64,000 nt of DNA. Source: Pseudomonadota bacterium (GTDB lineage: Bacteria; Pseudomonadota; Gammaproteobacteria; Xanthomonadales; SZUA-38). The DNA is taken from NCBI GenBank assembly GCA_039033415.1, contig JBCCCR010000037.1, positions 1-64,000 of the forward strand, in the 5' to 3' direction. The notes under the pieces were generated by a model, which saw only the letters and a list, made by a program, of their open reading frames with translations, had not been told where the DNA came from and made no database searches. Position 1 is the first letter of the stretch. Every line of letters starts with the position of its first letter. The position numbers were made by a program, and so were the translations under genes. Positions 24,829 to 33,499 of this stretch are shown here, piece after piece.

Positions 24829-25314
24829 CTAGTTGATATCTGTCCAGTGCTCTGGCTGCGCCAGATGCTCGGCAGCGCCATTTTGCTTGGCCAGCGTAAA
24901 CATCATCTTTGCATCGACTACCGCGCCAACGCTGCCGTCGTCGTTGTAACCCACCAGCGGGGAGTGCGCGATTGCCAACATCTCCATCCCGTCTGGGCCG
25001 GTAGCGGGCATGTGGTTGATGCCGCCGCGCTCGAGTACATAGTTCCCCGCATAGCCGTGGTCGTCCTCATAGCTGAATCCACCTTTTAGGATCCATCCTT
25101 CCACGTCTCCGATGTGGCCATGGATCGGCGCTTCGTTGTTGGGGCTCACGCGAAGCAGCATGGTGAAGCCACCAACTTTTGGGTCAAAATTCAGCAGCTT
25201 GAACCAGGTTCCTTCCATGACCCAGGGCGACCAGTCGATGGTTTCGGGATCGACGAAAGCCGAATGTATTGTCGGGGTTATTTGCGCCGCCGCCGCGTGG
25301 GAAATGGTGCTCAT
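24829..25314 (-). CDS. Small cupin, acetylacetone / dihydroxyacetophenone dioxygenase-like (1 of 3)
   Basis: This 161-residue single cupin resembles ChrR-type cupins and the non-haem dioxygenases that cleave beta-diketones or 2,4'-dihydroxyacetophenone. The conserved lead-in SPWVMEGTWFKLLNFD is followed by the first metal motif PIHGHIGDVEGW (two His plus a Glu) and the second, GGINHMPATGPDG (His). So a three-His plus Glu site is possible. It has two paralogues at 29,425 and 29,949. It is divergent from the TonB receptor gene, and convergent with the LuxR-type gene. The family also includes the metal-binding domain of anti-sigma ChrR, but this protein lacks the zinc-binding anti-sigma domain. 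An Fe(II)-dependent C-C cleaving role is plausible, not proven. Confidence 0.78.
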   Translation of the reverse strand: MSTISHAAAAQITPTIHSAFVDPETIDWSPWVMEGTWFKLLNFDPKVGGFTMLLRVSPNNEAPIHGHIGDVEGWILKGGFSYEDDHGYAGNYVLERGGINHMPATGPDGMEMLAIAHSPLVGYNDDGSVGAVVDAKMMFTLAKQNGAAEHLAQPEHWTDIN

Positions 25315-25507
25315 CTCACTTTCTCTCCTGGGCTAGATACAAAAATGGCTAGCCCCGTGTTGAGCCTGGGGCTGAGTCTTGCGTTGAATCCAATGTATCG
25401 CGCCCAATTCCAAAACGCTCTAGTGGCAAAACACTATTGAGGCATTCTCGGAGCAGGAATTAGCATCCGGACGGACTGGCGTTGATGTCATCCTAAAGGA
25501 GTTCTCG
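25315..25507. promoter_or_regulatory. Divergent promoter region of cupin and TonB receptor
   Basis: This 193-base gap between the cupin gene (minus) and the receptor gene (plus) must hold control signals for both. One dyad is visible, AGCCCC (25351-25356) with GGGGCT (25368-25373), spaced like an operator. The receptor has a good AAGGAG just before its ATG. No Fur-like sequence is present. Confidence 0.35.
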
Positions 25508-27784
25508 ATGAGACAGTTCCGCTGTACGGCCTTAAGCGTTTGGTGGTTTGTTGGTGTCGGGGGGCTGGCTGCGTCACCGGCCGTCTTGGGGCAAGACTCC
25601 GCGGGCCGAGCGCTGGAAGAAGTGATTGTGACCGCAACCAGACGCGACGCGAGCATTCAGGACATTGGTGTCTCGGTGACTGCGCTGAACGGCGAGCAGC
25701 TTCGTCAGGCTGGTGTGGTGCAAACCGAGGAGCTCACGGCCATTACCCCGGGGCTGTCGATCATTCGACCCGGTGCGCCGCTCGCCGGGCTGGTGGCCAT
25801 TCGAGGGGTCGCGCAGAACGATTTTGCTTCACATCTGGAGTCGGCCAACATCTTTTATCAGGACGACGTCTATCGACCCTCCAACGGCGGCAACCTCACT
25901 CGCCTGTATGACGTTCAGCGGGTAGAGGTTTTGAAGGGGCCTCAGGGGACCCTCTTTGGCCGCAACGCAACCGGCGGTCTGATCCATGTCATCACCAATG
26001 ATCCCGGGGATGAGATTGAGGGTTACCTGGATCTTCAGGCTGCAGAGTTCAACACGCTGACGGCCGAGGGCGCGGTCAGCGTTCCGATCTCTGACACCCT
26101 GAAGCTTCGGGTCGCAGGCTTTATTTCGGACAACGATGGCTACGTAGAAAACGACATCGGCGCAGATCAGGGTGAGCTCCGGACCGAAGGTTTAAGAGCC
26201 AAACTGCTCTGGGAGCCCAGCGACAACTTTAGTGCTCGGCTGACGGCTGAGTTTTCCGACTACGAGTCTGACGCGATTGGCGGGACGTTTCCGACAGGAG
26301 GCTTCGCTGGTGCGGATACGTTGGGGCAGTTTCGACCGTCGCGAAACACCGATACGGGATACATCGATGCAGACGGTGATGTGTTTACCGGGTCGTTCAA
26401 TGAAGATGGTTCCTACATGCGCGATGAAAGCACCGTCTCGTTGGAGTTGACCTACGACGTTGCCGAATGGACGCTCAAATCCATCTCCGCTTTTAACGAT
26501 ATTGAGTTCAGCTACGACGAGGACAATGACTTAACGCCGTTTGACGTCGCCGAGTTTTACCAGACCACTGAGCAAGACTCCTTTTCGCAGGAGCTGAGAG
26601 CGAGCCGCGATTTCGACAAGACGCGGATCACTGCCGGGTTTTACTACCTGGATATCGACGGTGATTACACGCAGGGTTACCAGATCAACAACCTGGGTAA
26701 TTTCAACAACGCTTTAGGGGCACCCAGCGAATTTCTACCGGGCGGCGAGCCGGGCGCTGTACTTATTCCCCTGGGGCAAAACCAGTTCGGTGACTATGAA
26801 ATACAAACCGAGTCCTGGTCGGTATATCTACAGGGGGAGTATGACCTGAACGATGCGATGGTCCTGACGGCGGGCCTGCGTTACACCCAGGATGAGAAAG
26901 ACTATCGGTATCAAAACACCTGCGTCAGCCTCATTGGATCACCGCTGGCGTGTCCGCCGCAGAACCCCGCAACCATTGCCGGTGCGGGAGTTGTTACCGA
27001 CAGTCATGATGAAGATGGCATCTCCGCTCGGCTGCAGCTTGACTATCGGCTTACCGAAGATTGGTTGCTCTACGCCAGCTACAACCGAGGGTACAAAGCC
27101 TTTAACTACAACGCCGGCTTTGCCGGCGCAGCTCAGGTTGAGTTTGTGCGCTTCGACGGCGAACAGCTCAACGCTTACGAACTGGGTAGCAAGCTGGATT
27201 TCTTTAATCAGCAGGCCCGACTCAACTTTGCGCTGTTTTATTACGACTACGAGGACTACCAGGCGTTCGACCAACGCGGCGTGAGCTTCATCCTCTCCAA
27301 CACCGACGCAACCATCTACGGAGCGGAAGGAGAGTTCTCCTTTTCCGTCGGCAACGGCTGGGATGGTCGGTTGGGCCTGGTCTTCGTGGAAACCGACGTG
27401 GAAGACGTCGACATTGGCGGTGTTCCGCTGGACCGCGAAGCACCTCAGACGCCTGACCTGGAGTTCAACGTGTCTCTGTCGAAAGGATTTGAGATCGCGA
27501 GCGGTGAGGTCCGTGTCGGCGTCGACGCCACCTATGTGGGTGATTACTTCTCCCAGCTAACCAATGCCCCGGTAACCGCTGCGGGAGACTACTGGAACGT
27601 CAACACCCGGCTCTCCTACTTACCAGCCCAGGGCAACTGGGACATTGCGTTGTTCGCGAGAAATCTGCTGGATGAAGAGCAGCTCCAGTACGCGTTTGAT
27701 ATTACCTTTCCGGGAAATGGTTTGGTGGAACAGGTATACGGAAACCCCCGCGTCGCCGGCGCCCAGTTTCGGTTCAGGTTCTAA
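25508..27784 (+). CDS. TonB-dependent receptor of the catabolic cluster
   Basis: This 758-residue protein has a signal peptide ending near SPAVLGQ, a plug that begins EEVIVTATRRDASIQDIGVSV, the motif EVLKGPQGTLFGRNATGG, and a barrel ending in AQFRFRF with terminal Phe. This shorter type is common in sphingomonads and marine Gammaproteobacteria beside genes for degrading hydrophobic or aromatic compounds, and differs from the two longer receptors in the window. The AAGGAG ribosome site supports the ATG. Six bases downstream begins an SDR gene, followed by SDR, two cupins and an acyl-CoA synthetase, all on one strand with short gaps, so the receptor heads a likely operon. It would import the substrate of that pathway. 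Confidence 0.94.
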   Translation: MRQFRCTALSVWWFVGVGGLAASPAVLGQDSAGRALEEVIVTATRRDASIQDIGVSVTALNGEQLRQAGVVQTEELTAITPGLSIIRPGAPLAGLVAIRGVAQNDFASHLESANIFYQDDVYRPSNGGNLTRLYDVQRVEVLKGPQGTLFGRNATGGLIHVITNDPGDEIEGYLDLQAAEFNTLTAEGAVSVPISDTLKLRVAGFISDNDGYVENDIGADQGELRTEGLRAKLLWEPSDNFSARLTAEFSDYESDAIGGTFPTGGFAGADTLGQFRPSRNTDTGYIDADGDVFTGSFNEDGSYMRDESTVSLELTYDVAEWTLKSISAFNDIEFSYDEDNDLTPFDVAEFYQTTEQDSFSQELRASRDFDKTRITAGFYYLDIDGDYTQGYQINNLGNFNNALGAPSEFLPGGEPGAVLIPLGQNQFGDYEIQTESWSVYLQGEYDLNDAMVLTAGLRYTQDEKDYRYQNTCVSLIGSPLACPPQNPATIAGAGVVTDSHDEDGISARLQLDYRLTEDWLLYASYNRGYKAFNYNAGFAGAAQVEFVRFDGEQLNAYELGSKLDFFNQQARLNFALFYYDYEDYQAFDQRGVSFILSNTDATIYGAEGEFSFSVGNGWDGRLGLVFVETDVEDVDIGGVPLDREAPQTPDLEFNVSLSKGFEIASGEVRVGVDATYVGDYFSQLTNAPVTAAGDYWNVNTRLSYLPAQGNWDIALFARNLLDEEQLQYAFDITFPGNGLVEQVYGNPRVAGAQFRFRF

Positions 27785-27790
27785 GCGACG

Positions 27791-28597
27791 GTGGGGAGGC
27801 TCGCCGAGAAGGTTGCGCTGATTACCGGAGCCGGTTCTGGCATCGGTCGCGAAACGGTGCGGCGTTTTGTCGCTGAGGGGGCCAAGGTTGTTGCCGCCGA
27901 CATCGATCAGGACGGAATGAACCGAACGCTTGCGCTCTGCATGGATCACGAAACCCGGGACATCTCGCCCGTTGCCAGTTGCTTGCTGGATGTGCGGAAC
28001 CGAGAGGACTGGCAAGCGGGCCTCGCAATGGCTAGAGAACGCTTTTCGAAGGTTGATATCGTGGCGAATATTGCCGGCATCGGGGTTGCTGGCTCCATTG
28101 AAGAGTTGAAGCTGGAAGATTTCCAGCGAATGGTGGATGTAAACCTGACCGGCGTTGTCCTCGGATGCCAGGAAGGGATAAAAGCCATTAACGCGTCAGG
28201 CGGCGCCGGTGCCATCATCAATATGTCGTCGATTGGCGGTTTGGTTGGTCCGTCTGATATCACCGGGTATTGCGCAACCAAAGGTGGTGTCACGACCCTC
28301 ACAAAATCGGTTGCGATGCACTGCGCGGAGAAACGCTATCCGATCCGGTGCCTTTCCATTCACCCCACCTATGTTGACACCGAAATGCTGGACCCCGTGG
28401 CGAGCGAGCTGGGCATCGACCGTGTGGATCTGACGAAGGGTATGGCGGCTCACGTTCCGATGGGTCGAGTTGCGACCCCTCAAGATATTGCCAACGTCGT
28501 CGTCTTCGCGGCCTCCGACGAGGCAGCGATGGTCTCGGGGTCGTCGCTGATTGCAGACGGCGCGCAGCTCGCCGGACCTCGGTCCGCTCATAGCTAG
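27791..28597 (+). CDS. Short-chain dehydrogenase/reductase
   Basis: This 268-residue classical SDR has the cofactor motif TGAGSGIG near residue 13, N(I)AG, an SSIGG serine and the catalytic YCATK. An acidic residue after strand 2 (AADID) favours NAD(H) over NADP(H). It uses a GTG start six bases after the receptor stop; the ribosome site is weak, so translation may depend on the upstream gene. It probably oxidises a hydroxyl to a ketone, or the reverse, on the imported compound. The motif NIAG instead of NNAG is a minor deviation. The next gene is another SDR. Confidence 0.9.
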   Translation: MGRLAEKVALITGAGSGIGRETVRRFVAEGAKVVAADIDQDGMNRTLALCMDHETRDISPVASCLLDVRNREDWQAGLAMARERFSKVDIVANIAGIGVAGSIEELKLEDFQRMVDVNLTGVVLGCQEGIKAINASGGAGAIINMSSIGGLVGPSDITGYCATKGGVTTLTKSVAMHCAEKRYPIRCLSIHPTYVDTEMLDPVASELGIDRVDLTKGMAAHVPMGRVATPQDIANVVVFAASDEAAMVSGSSLIADGAQLAGPRSAHS

Positions 28598-28627
28598 GAC
28601 GGTTAGTCTGCCCAGAGGGAGTATTCG

Positions 28628-29410
28628 ATGGAACTCGACCAAAAGGTAGCTCTCATCACCGGTGGTGCCCAAGGACTTGGCGCCGCGGTGGCGCGGCGCT
28701 TTGCGCAAGCGGGGGCAACGCTTTTTATCTCGGACGTCAACGAAGTAGATGGCCGTGCCGTGGCCGACGAGGTGGGCGGCCGATTTCTGGTGCTGGATGT
28801 GTCCGACGAGGCGGCCTGGCGTGGGGTCGTTGAGCGAGTCGCTCACGAGCAGGGCCGCCTGGACTTACTGGTCAACAACGCGGGTATTGAGGGAGATGCT
28901 GCGGCACCCAAAGACCCCGAACATAGCCCACTGGCCGACTGGGAAGCCATATTCCGGGTCAACATGATGGGTACCTTCCTTGGCTGTAAGCATGCACTGC
29001 CGCTGCTGGCGAAGGATGACGGTGGGGCGATCGTGAACTTTTCTTCGGTCGCTTCGCTGCTGCCGACACCGTTCATCACGGCCTACGGTGCGTCGAAGGC
29101 CGCCGTCGAGCACTTCACCAAATCGTTGGCCCTTTACGTCGCACAGCAAGGCTACCGGATTCGGTGCAACACGGTACACCCGGGGCAGGTGCTGACGCCC
29201 ATGCTCCATGGGCTATTTGATCGTATGGCCACCGAGGCAGGAACCACGTCGGATGAATTCGCTGCCCAGTTCAAACAGGAGATTCCGCTGGGTGAGTTTC
29301 AGGAACCCAAAGACATCGCCAATGCCGTGCTGTTTCTTGCCTCTGAGTCGGCACGATTCATCACCGGCCAATCGTTGGCGATCGACGGCGGATTTACGCT
29401 TTCACACTAG
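28628..29410 (+). CDS. Short-chain dehydrogenase/reductase
   Basis: This 260-residue classical SDR has TGGAQGLG near the N-terminus, NNAG, SSVASL and the catalytic YGASK. The acidic ISDVNE segment after strand 2 suggests NAD(H). A GAGGGAG sequence lies just before the ATG. It is similar in outline to the gene 30 bases upstream but is not a recent copy, since the loops and the substrate lid (GLFDRMATEAGTTSDEFAAQF) differ. Two dehydrogenases in a row suggest two different oxidation steps in the pathway. Related enzymes act on cyclic alcohols, steroids and terpenoids; substrate is not predictable here. Confidence 0.9.
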   Translation: MELDQKVALITGGAQGLGAAVARRFAQAGATLFISDVNEVDGRAVADEVGGRFLVLDVSDEAAWRGVVERVAHEQGRLDLLVNNAGIEGDAAAPKDPEHSPLADWEAIFRVNMMGTFLGCKHALPLLAKDDGGAIVNFSSVASLLPTPFITAYGASKAAVEHFTKSLALYVAQQGYRIRCNTVHPGQVLTPMLHGLFDRMATEAGTTSDEFAAQFKQEIPLGEFQEPKDIANAVLFLASESARFITGQSLAIDGGFTLSH

Positions 29411-29424
29411 TTGAGGACAGTTAA

Positions 29425-29901
29425 ATGAATAGAGTTCTGGAAATGACTGCGGCTGACGCGCCGGTCAACGCGATGATTACCAAACCTTACCCCGAGTTCA
29501 CGAAGCTTGGCGCTATTCCATACAAACCCTGGGTCATGGAGGGCGTGCACTTTAAGCTGCTGAGCGTCGACAGTCGGAGCGGTGGTTTTACCTGTATGTT
29601 GAAGGTGGATCCGGGGACCAAAGCGCCCGTCCACCAGCACATGGGGGGCATCGAAGTTTTTGTGGTGTCGGGAAACATCTTTTATACCGAGGCAGATATT
29701 GGCGAGGCCGGCGACTACATCTTTGAGCCGGCCGGAGATATTCACGAACCCATATCCCCCGAAGGGTGCGAGTTGTTTTGCGTGTTCTTTGGCCCTATCG
29801 GCGGGCTCAACGACGATGGCGTGATTGAAGGGGTTGTCGATGCCAAGCTCATGCTGTCGATGGCCCAGGAATATGGTGTCGCTGACCATGTGCGGCAGTA
29901 G
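29425..29901 (+). CDS. Small cupin, dioxygenase-like (2 of 3)
   Basis: This 158-residue paralogue of the cupin at 24,829 has the lead-in KPWVMEGVHFKLLSVD, metal motif one PVHQHMGGIEVF (two His and Glu) and motif two GDIHEPISPEG (His). All four likely ligands are kept. It lies 14 bases after the second SDR gene and 47 bases before the third cupin, in the same transcript. The Glu residue is the usual fourth ligand in many cupin enzymes, so this copy and the first look like the active forms. Dioxygenase cleavage of a diketone or hydroxyketone is plausible by family. Confidence 0.78.
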   Translation: MNRVLEMTAADAPVNAMITKPYPEFTKLGAIPYKPWVMEGVHFKLLSVDSRSGGFTCMLKVDPGTKAPVHQHMGGIEVFVVSGNIFYTEADIGEAGDYIFEPAGDIHEPISPEGCELFCVFFGPIGGLNDDGVIEGVVDAKLMLSMAQEYGVADHVRQ

Positions 29902-29948
29902 CGCTGCACAACCCATCACCCTAAGGGTCAAACTCATGGAGCAGCTAT

Positions 29949-30443
29949 ATGGGCGTTAGCGGAGCGAGCGAATCAAAAACGTATCCGGGTCGCGACTCCC
30001 ATGAACACTGGGAAGATGGGTCCCTGATCGTCCGGGCAAGTCAGATTCCGTGGACGCCGTGGGCGTTGGAAGGCACCTACTTCAAGCTGCTCGATTACAG
30101 TCGGAACCATTCTTACTTCGTGTTCTTGCTGAAGATTGACGCCAGCGCACCCAAAGCGGTCCACAAACACATCGGTGCCGCTAACGCGTACATTCTGCAA
30201 GGCGGCTTCGGCTATGAAAAAGGTGGCGTTAGAGCAGGCGATTTTTTTGTCGAGGCCGGCGGCATCGATCACGCTCCCGAGACGGACGAAGACGGCTGTA
30301 TCCTTCTAGGGTTTACCAACGGCGCGGTGGCTGGGTACAACGACGACGGTTCCATCGCGGGCATCATCGATGTGGACTGGATGGTTGAACAGGCGAAAGC
30401 TCATGGCGCCTTTGACCATCTTTCGAAGGTCCCGCGAAGCTAG
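29949..30443 (+). CDS. Small cupin, dioxygenase-like (3 of 3), altered metal motif
   Basis: This 164-residue paralogue has the lead-in TPWALEGTYFKLLDYS, and keeps two His in AVHKHIGAANAY and one in GGIDHAPETDEDG, but the Glu of the first motif is replaced by Ala. In cupin families with a three-His site (such as the acetylacetone dioxygenase Dke1) Glu is not required, so the change need not abolish activity; it may alter substrate or metal. An N-terminal extension (residues 1-30) is absent from the other two. It lies between the second cupin and the acyl-CoA synthetase in the same operon. Confidence 0.76.
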   Translation: MGVSGASESKTYPGRDSHEHWEDGSLIVRASQIPWTPWALEGTYFKLLDYSRNHSYFVFLLKIDASAPKAVHKHIGAANAYILQGGFGYEKGGVRAGDFFVEAGGIDHAPETDEDGCILLGFTNGAVAGYNDDGSIAGIIDVDWMVEQAKAHGAFDHLSKVPRS

Positions 30444-30522
30444 TGGAAGAACGGTCGCGGTTGGTTGAGTGCTAGGGTGACCCTTGGCCAGACTCTCGAT
30501 TTAGCCAGAGCAAGGTGAGGAT

Positions 30523-32214
30523 ATGGCGCGACTAACTCAAAGCTATGCATGCGGCTCATCGACCCATCCGATTATCTATGAAACGATTGGCAACTACCTG
30601 GATCGTTTAGCGGAGCAGCACCCGGACAACGAAGCGCTGGTTGTTTGCCACCAGAAAATCCGCTGGACCTACGCGGAGTTTAATGCCCGCGTCAACGCAC
30701 TGGCCGCGGGCTTTCTGAAGCTGGGTATTCGGACGGGGGATCGGGTTGGCATCTGGGGCCCCAATAGCCACGAGTGGGTTTTGACGCAGATGGCGACCGC
30801 CAAGATCGGCGCCATCTTGGTATGCGTGAACCCGGCCTATCGCCTGTCGGAGCTTCGGTACGCGCTGAACAAATCGGGCTGTAAAGCGATTGTGAGCGCG
30901 GAGCATTTCAAGAGCAGTCACTATCTGGAGATGCTCAACGAGCTGCTGCCGGAACTGGCTGCAAGCGACCCCGGAAACCTCCACGCTGAGGAGCTGCCAG
31001 AACTCCGAAGTGTCATTCGTATGGGGGACGACGCGACCCCGGGCATGTATCGCTTTCCAGAGATCTTTTGCGAGGAGGACGACGAGTATCACTCGGAGAT
31101 TCAGCGGCTCAAAGAGGTCCTTCGACCCGATGATCCCATCAATATCCAGTTCACCTCCGGTACCACCGGAAGCCCCAAAGGCGCAACGCTCACCCATTGC
31201 AACATTCTCAACAACGGCTATCTGACTGGGGCCGGTATGCGGCTTACACCGGAGGATCGGTTATGTATTCCAGTGCCGCTCTATCACTGTTTCGGAATGG
31301 TGCTGGGAAATCTGGCGTGTTTTGCTCATGGTGCAACCGCCGTTTATCCAGACGAAGCGTTCGACCCGCAAACGACGCTCGAGGCCGTTCAGATTGAGCG
31401 CTGCACGGGTTTGCATGGTGTGCCCACGATGTTCGTGAATGAGCTGGAGCATCCGGAGTTTGACCGGTTTGACTTGTCATCGCTACGGACCGGCATTATG
31501 GCCGGTGCCCCTTGCCCGGTTGACGTCATGAACCGGGTTATCTCCGACATGAACATGAACCATATTCTGATTGGCTATGGCCAGACAGAGGTGAGCCCGC
31601 TGAACCATCTCACGTTGCCTGATGACCCGATTGAGAAGCGGGTGGAAACCGTTGGCAGGGCAGTGCCGTGGGTTGAAATCAAGCTGGTCGACGACCTGGG
31701 CCGGGTGGTCCCGATCGGCGAAAAGGGTGAGGTCTGCACGCGCGGATACTCCGTGATGTTGGGATACTGGAACGACGAAGAGCAGACGCGTGCAACCATC
31801 GATGCCGCCCGTTGGCTCCATTCGGGTGATCTCGGCGTCATGGACGATGAAGGCTATCTGCGCATTGTGGGTCGCATCAAAGACATGATCATTCGAGGCG
31901 GCGAGAACATTTATCCGCGCGAGGTTGAGGAGTTTCTCTACACACACCCCGCCATCGCCGAAGTCCAGGTCTTCGGGATTCCTGACGCAAAAATGGGAGA
32001 AGAAGTCTGTGCCTGGATTCAGCTTCGCCCAGGTGAGCTACTGGCGGAAGACGACATCAAGGCGTTCTGTCGCGGCCAAATCACCCACTTCAAGATTCCG
32101 AAATACGTTCGTTTTGTCGATGAATTTCCCATGACGGTCACGGGCAAAATCCAGAAATACAAGATGAGCGAGATGATGGCTAAGGACCTTTCTGTCGCCA
32201 CCGACGCCGGCTAG
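30523..32214 (+). CDS. Acyl-CoA synthetase (AMP-binding enzyme)
   Basis: This 563-residue member of the ANL superfamily activates a carboxylic acid to its CoA thioester by way of an acyl-adenylate. The ATP motif FTSGTTGSPKG is at 210-220. YGQTEVSP, the W-x-x-(S/T)-GD motif (WLHSGDLG), and the hinge GRIKDMIIRGGENIYPREVEE are all present, and the catalytic lysine of TVTGKIQK is near the end. The overall form is close to medium/long-chain and FadD3/cyclohexanecarboxylate-type ligases. It is the last gene of the receptor-SDR-cupin unit, with 80 bases before its start. In the pathway it would act on the acid left after cupin cleavage and feed it to beta-oxidation; no beta-oxidation genes are in the window. 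Confidence 0.94.
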   Translation: MARLTQSYACGSSTHPIIYETIGNYLDRLAEQHPDNEALVVCHQKIRWTYAEFNARVNALAAGFLKLGIRTGDRVGIWGPNSHEWVLTQMATAKIGAILVCVNPAYRLSELRYALNKSGCKAIVSAEHFKSSHYLEMLNELLPELAASDPGNLHAEELPELRSVIRMGDDATPGMYRFPEIFCEEDDEYHSEIQRLKEVLRPDDPINIQFTSGTTGSPKGATLTHCNILNNGYLTGAGMRLTPEDRLCIPVPLYHCFGMVLGNLACFAHGATAVYPDEAFDPQTTLEAVQIERCTGLHGVPTMFVNELEHPEFDRFDLSSLRTGIMAGAPCPVDVMNRVISDMNMNHILIGYGQTEVSPLNHLTLPDDPIEKRVETVGRAVPWVEIKLVDDLGRVVPIGEKGEVCTRGYSVMLGYWNDEEQTRATIDAARWLHSGDLGVMDDEGYLRIVGRIKDMIIRGGENIYPREVEEFLYTHPAIAEVQVFGIPDAKMGEEVCAWIQLRPGELLAEDDIKAFCRGQITHFKIPKYVRFVDEFPMTVTGKIQKYKMSEMMAKDLSVATDAG

Positions 32215-32586
32215 CTGAGCTGGCCTCCCAACCCATCGGTTGGTTCTTTTGAATCCCCAATCTGGCCCACCGCTGAGCCTAGCGGGCTGCGTGCTGGGCC
32301 GGCGGAGCAAGGTGAGGTTGGCCGTGCCGCCCGCCACACTGGGCGGCACGACCAGTGGGCAGTTAAACGGTCAAGAAGACATAAGGGGTAGGCTTCTCAT
32401 CCAAGTGCAAAACAACTGCCTGGCGAGATAATAATGAGTGGCATTCACACTGGCAAACGGGATTTTTCGCGTTTCCGCTGACCTTTAACCCCTGAAATGA
32501 GCCCGATGCTGTCCCGGCAAGAATAGTTTTGGTCGTCGAGCAACGTGCGACCATAGGAGAAATCAACTCCGCGGTCGGTGAAGCCC
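32215..32586. other. Intergenic region with a strong hairpin
   Basis: CGTGCCGCCC (32323-32332) pairs perfectly with GGGCGGCACG (32341-32350). There is no T-run, so this may be a factor-assisted stop for the operon upstream or a repeat of another kind. The rest shows nothing I recognise. Confidence 0.45.
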
Positions 32587-33465
32587 ATGCAAGATCTTAA
32601 TCTTTCAGAAAAGACTGTCATTGTTACCGGCGCCGGCCGGGGCATTGGCCGCTTAATGGTGTTGGGGCTGGTGGCGTCCGGCGCCAATGTGCTGGGAACG
32701 GTCGGGCGAAATAAGGCGGAACTGGATCAAACCGCGGCGCTAGCGGCAGAGCAGGGCCCGGGTGAATTTCGCGGCATCGTGTCGGACGTCAGCCGCTACG
32801 AGGACTGCGAGCGCTGCGCGTTTGAGGCGGTTCGAGCATTCGGCCAGATCGACGGCCTGATCAATAACGCGGCACGTGGCCCCCTCGAGGCAAACGATGA
32901 CTATTTCAGCGCAAAGCCGCCATTCTGGTCAGCACCACCCGAGGCGTATGCGCGGATCGTTGAGACCAACCTGGTTGGCGCCTTCTTTATGACGAAGGCC
33001 GCGGTGCCAACCATGCTGGAACAGGGTTTCGGCAGGATCATCAACATCTCGACGTCCCGGCCGACCATGGTGATGCAGGGGCTCGCCGCGTACGGTTCGA
33101 CCAAAGCGGGGCTTGAGGCCGCCACGGTTCAGTGGGCCAAGGATCTGGACGGAAGCGGCCTCACGGCGAACGTGCTGCTGCCTGGGGGAGCGGCTGACAC
33201 CGCACTCATTCCCGGCGGCGAGATCGGTTCTCGGGCCATAAAAGATTTTCAGGCCGGCAAAGGGGCGGGCGGGGAAGAAGGGCGGACGGCGGGACTCCTG
33301 CCGGCGGACATTATGGTGCCGCCCACCCTTTGGCTGTGCTCCGATGAGTCCGCCGCCTACAACGGCCGGCGGATTGTCGCCAAAGATTGGGATCCTGACC
33401 TGCCGCCTGCGAAGGCGGCAGAGGAGGCCACTGACCCACCGGCCGATTCACCGCGAATCATGTAG
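32587..33465 (+). CDS. Short-chain dehydrogenase/reductase
   Basis: This 292-residue classical SDR has TGAGRGIG, NNAARG (in place of NNAG), ISTSRP and the catalytic YGSTK. The GTVGRN segment after strand 2 has an arginine, suggesting NADP(H). It has a longer C-terminal tail than usual (about 40 residues beyond the last core strand, rich in Pro, Ala and Asp). The ATG at 32587 follows GGTGAAG; a GTG three codons earlier is possible. It is separated from the acyl-CoA synthetase by about 370 bases with a hairpin, so it is probably its own unit, though it likely belongs to the same pathway. Confidence 0.88.
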   Translation: MQDLNLSEKTVIVTGAGRGIGRLMVLGLVASGANVLGTVGRNKAELDQTAALAAEQGPGEFRGIVSDVSRYEDCERCAFEAVRAFGQIDGLINNAARGPLEANDDYFSAKPPFWSAPPEAYARIVETNLVGAFFMTKAAVPTMLEQGFGRIINISTSRPTMVMQGLAAYGSTKAGLEAATVQWAKDLDGSGLTANVLLPGGAADTALIPGGEIGSRAIKDFQAGKGAGGEEGRTAGLLPADIMVPPTLWLCSDESAAYNGRRIVAKDWDPDLPPAKAAEEATDPPADSPRIM

Positions 33466-33499
33466 GTGACGTCCTGGCGCCGCGCCGCAGCAAGCGTAT

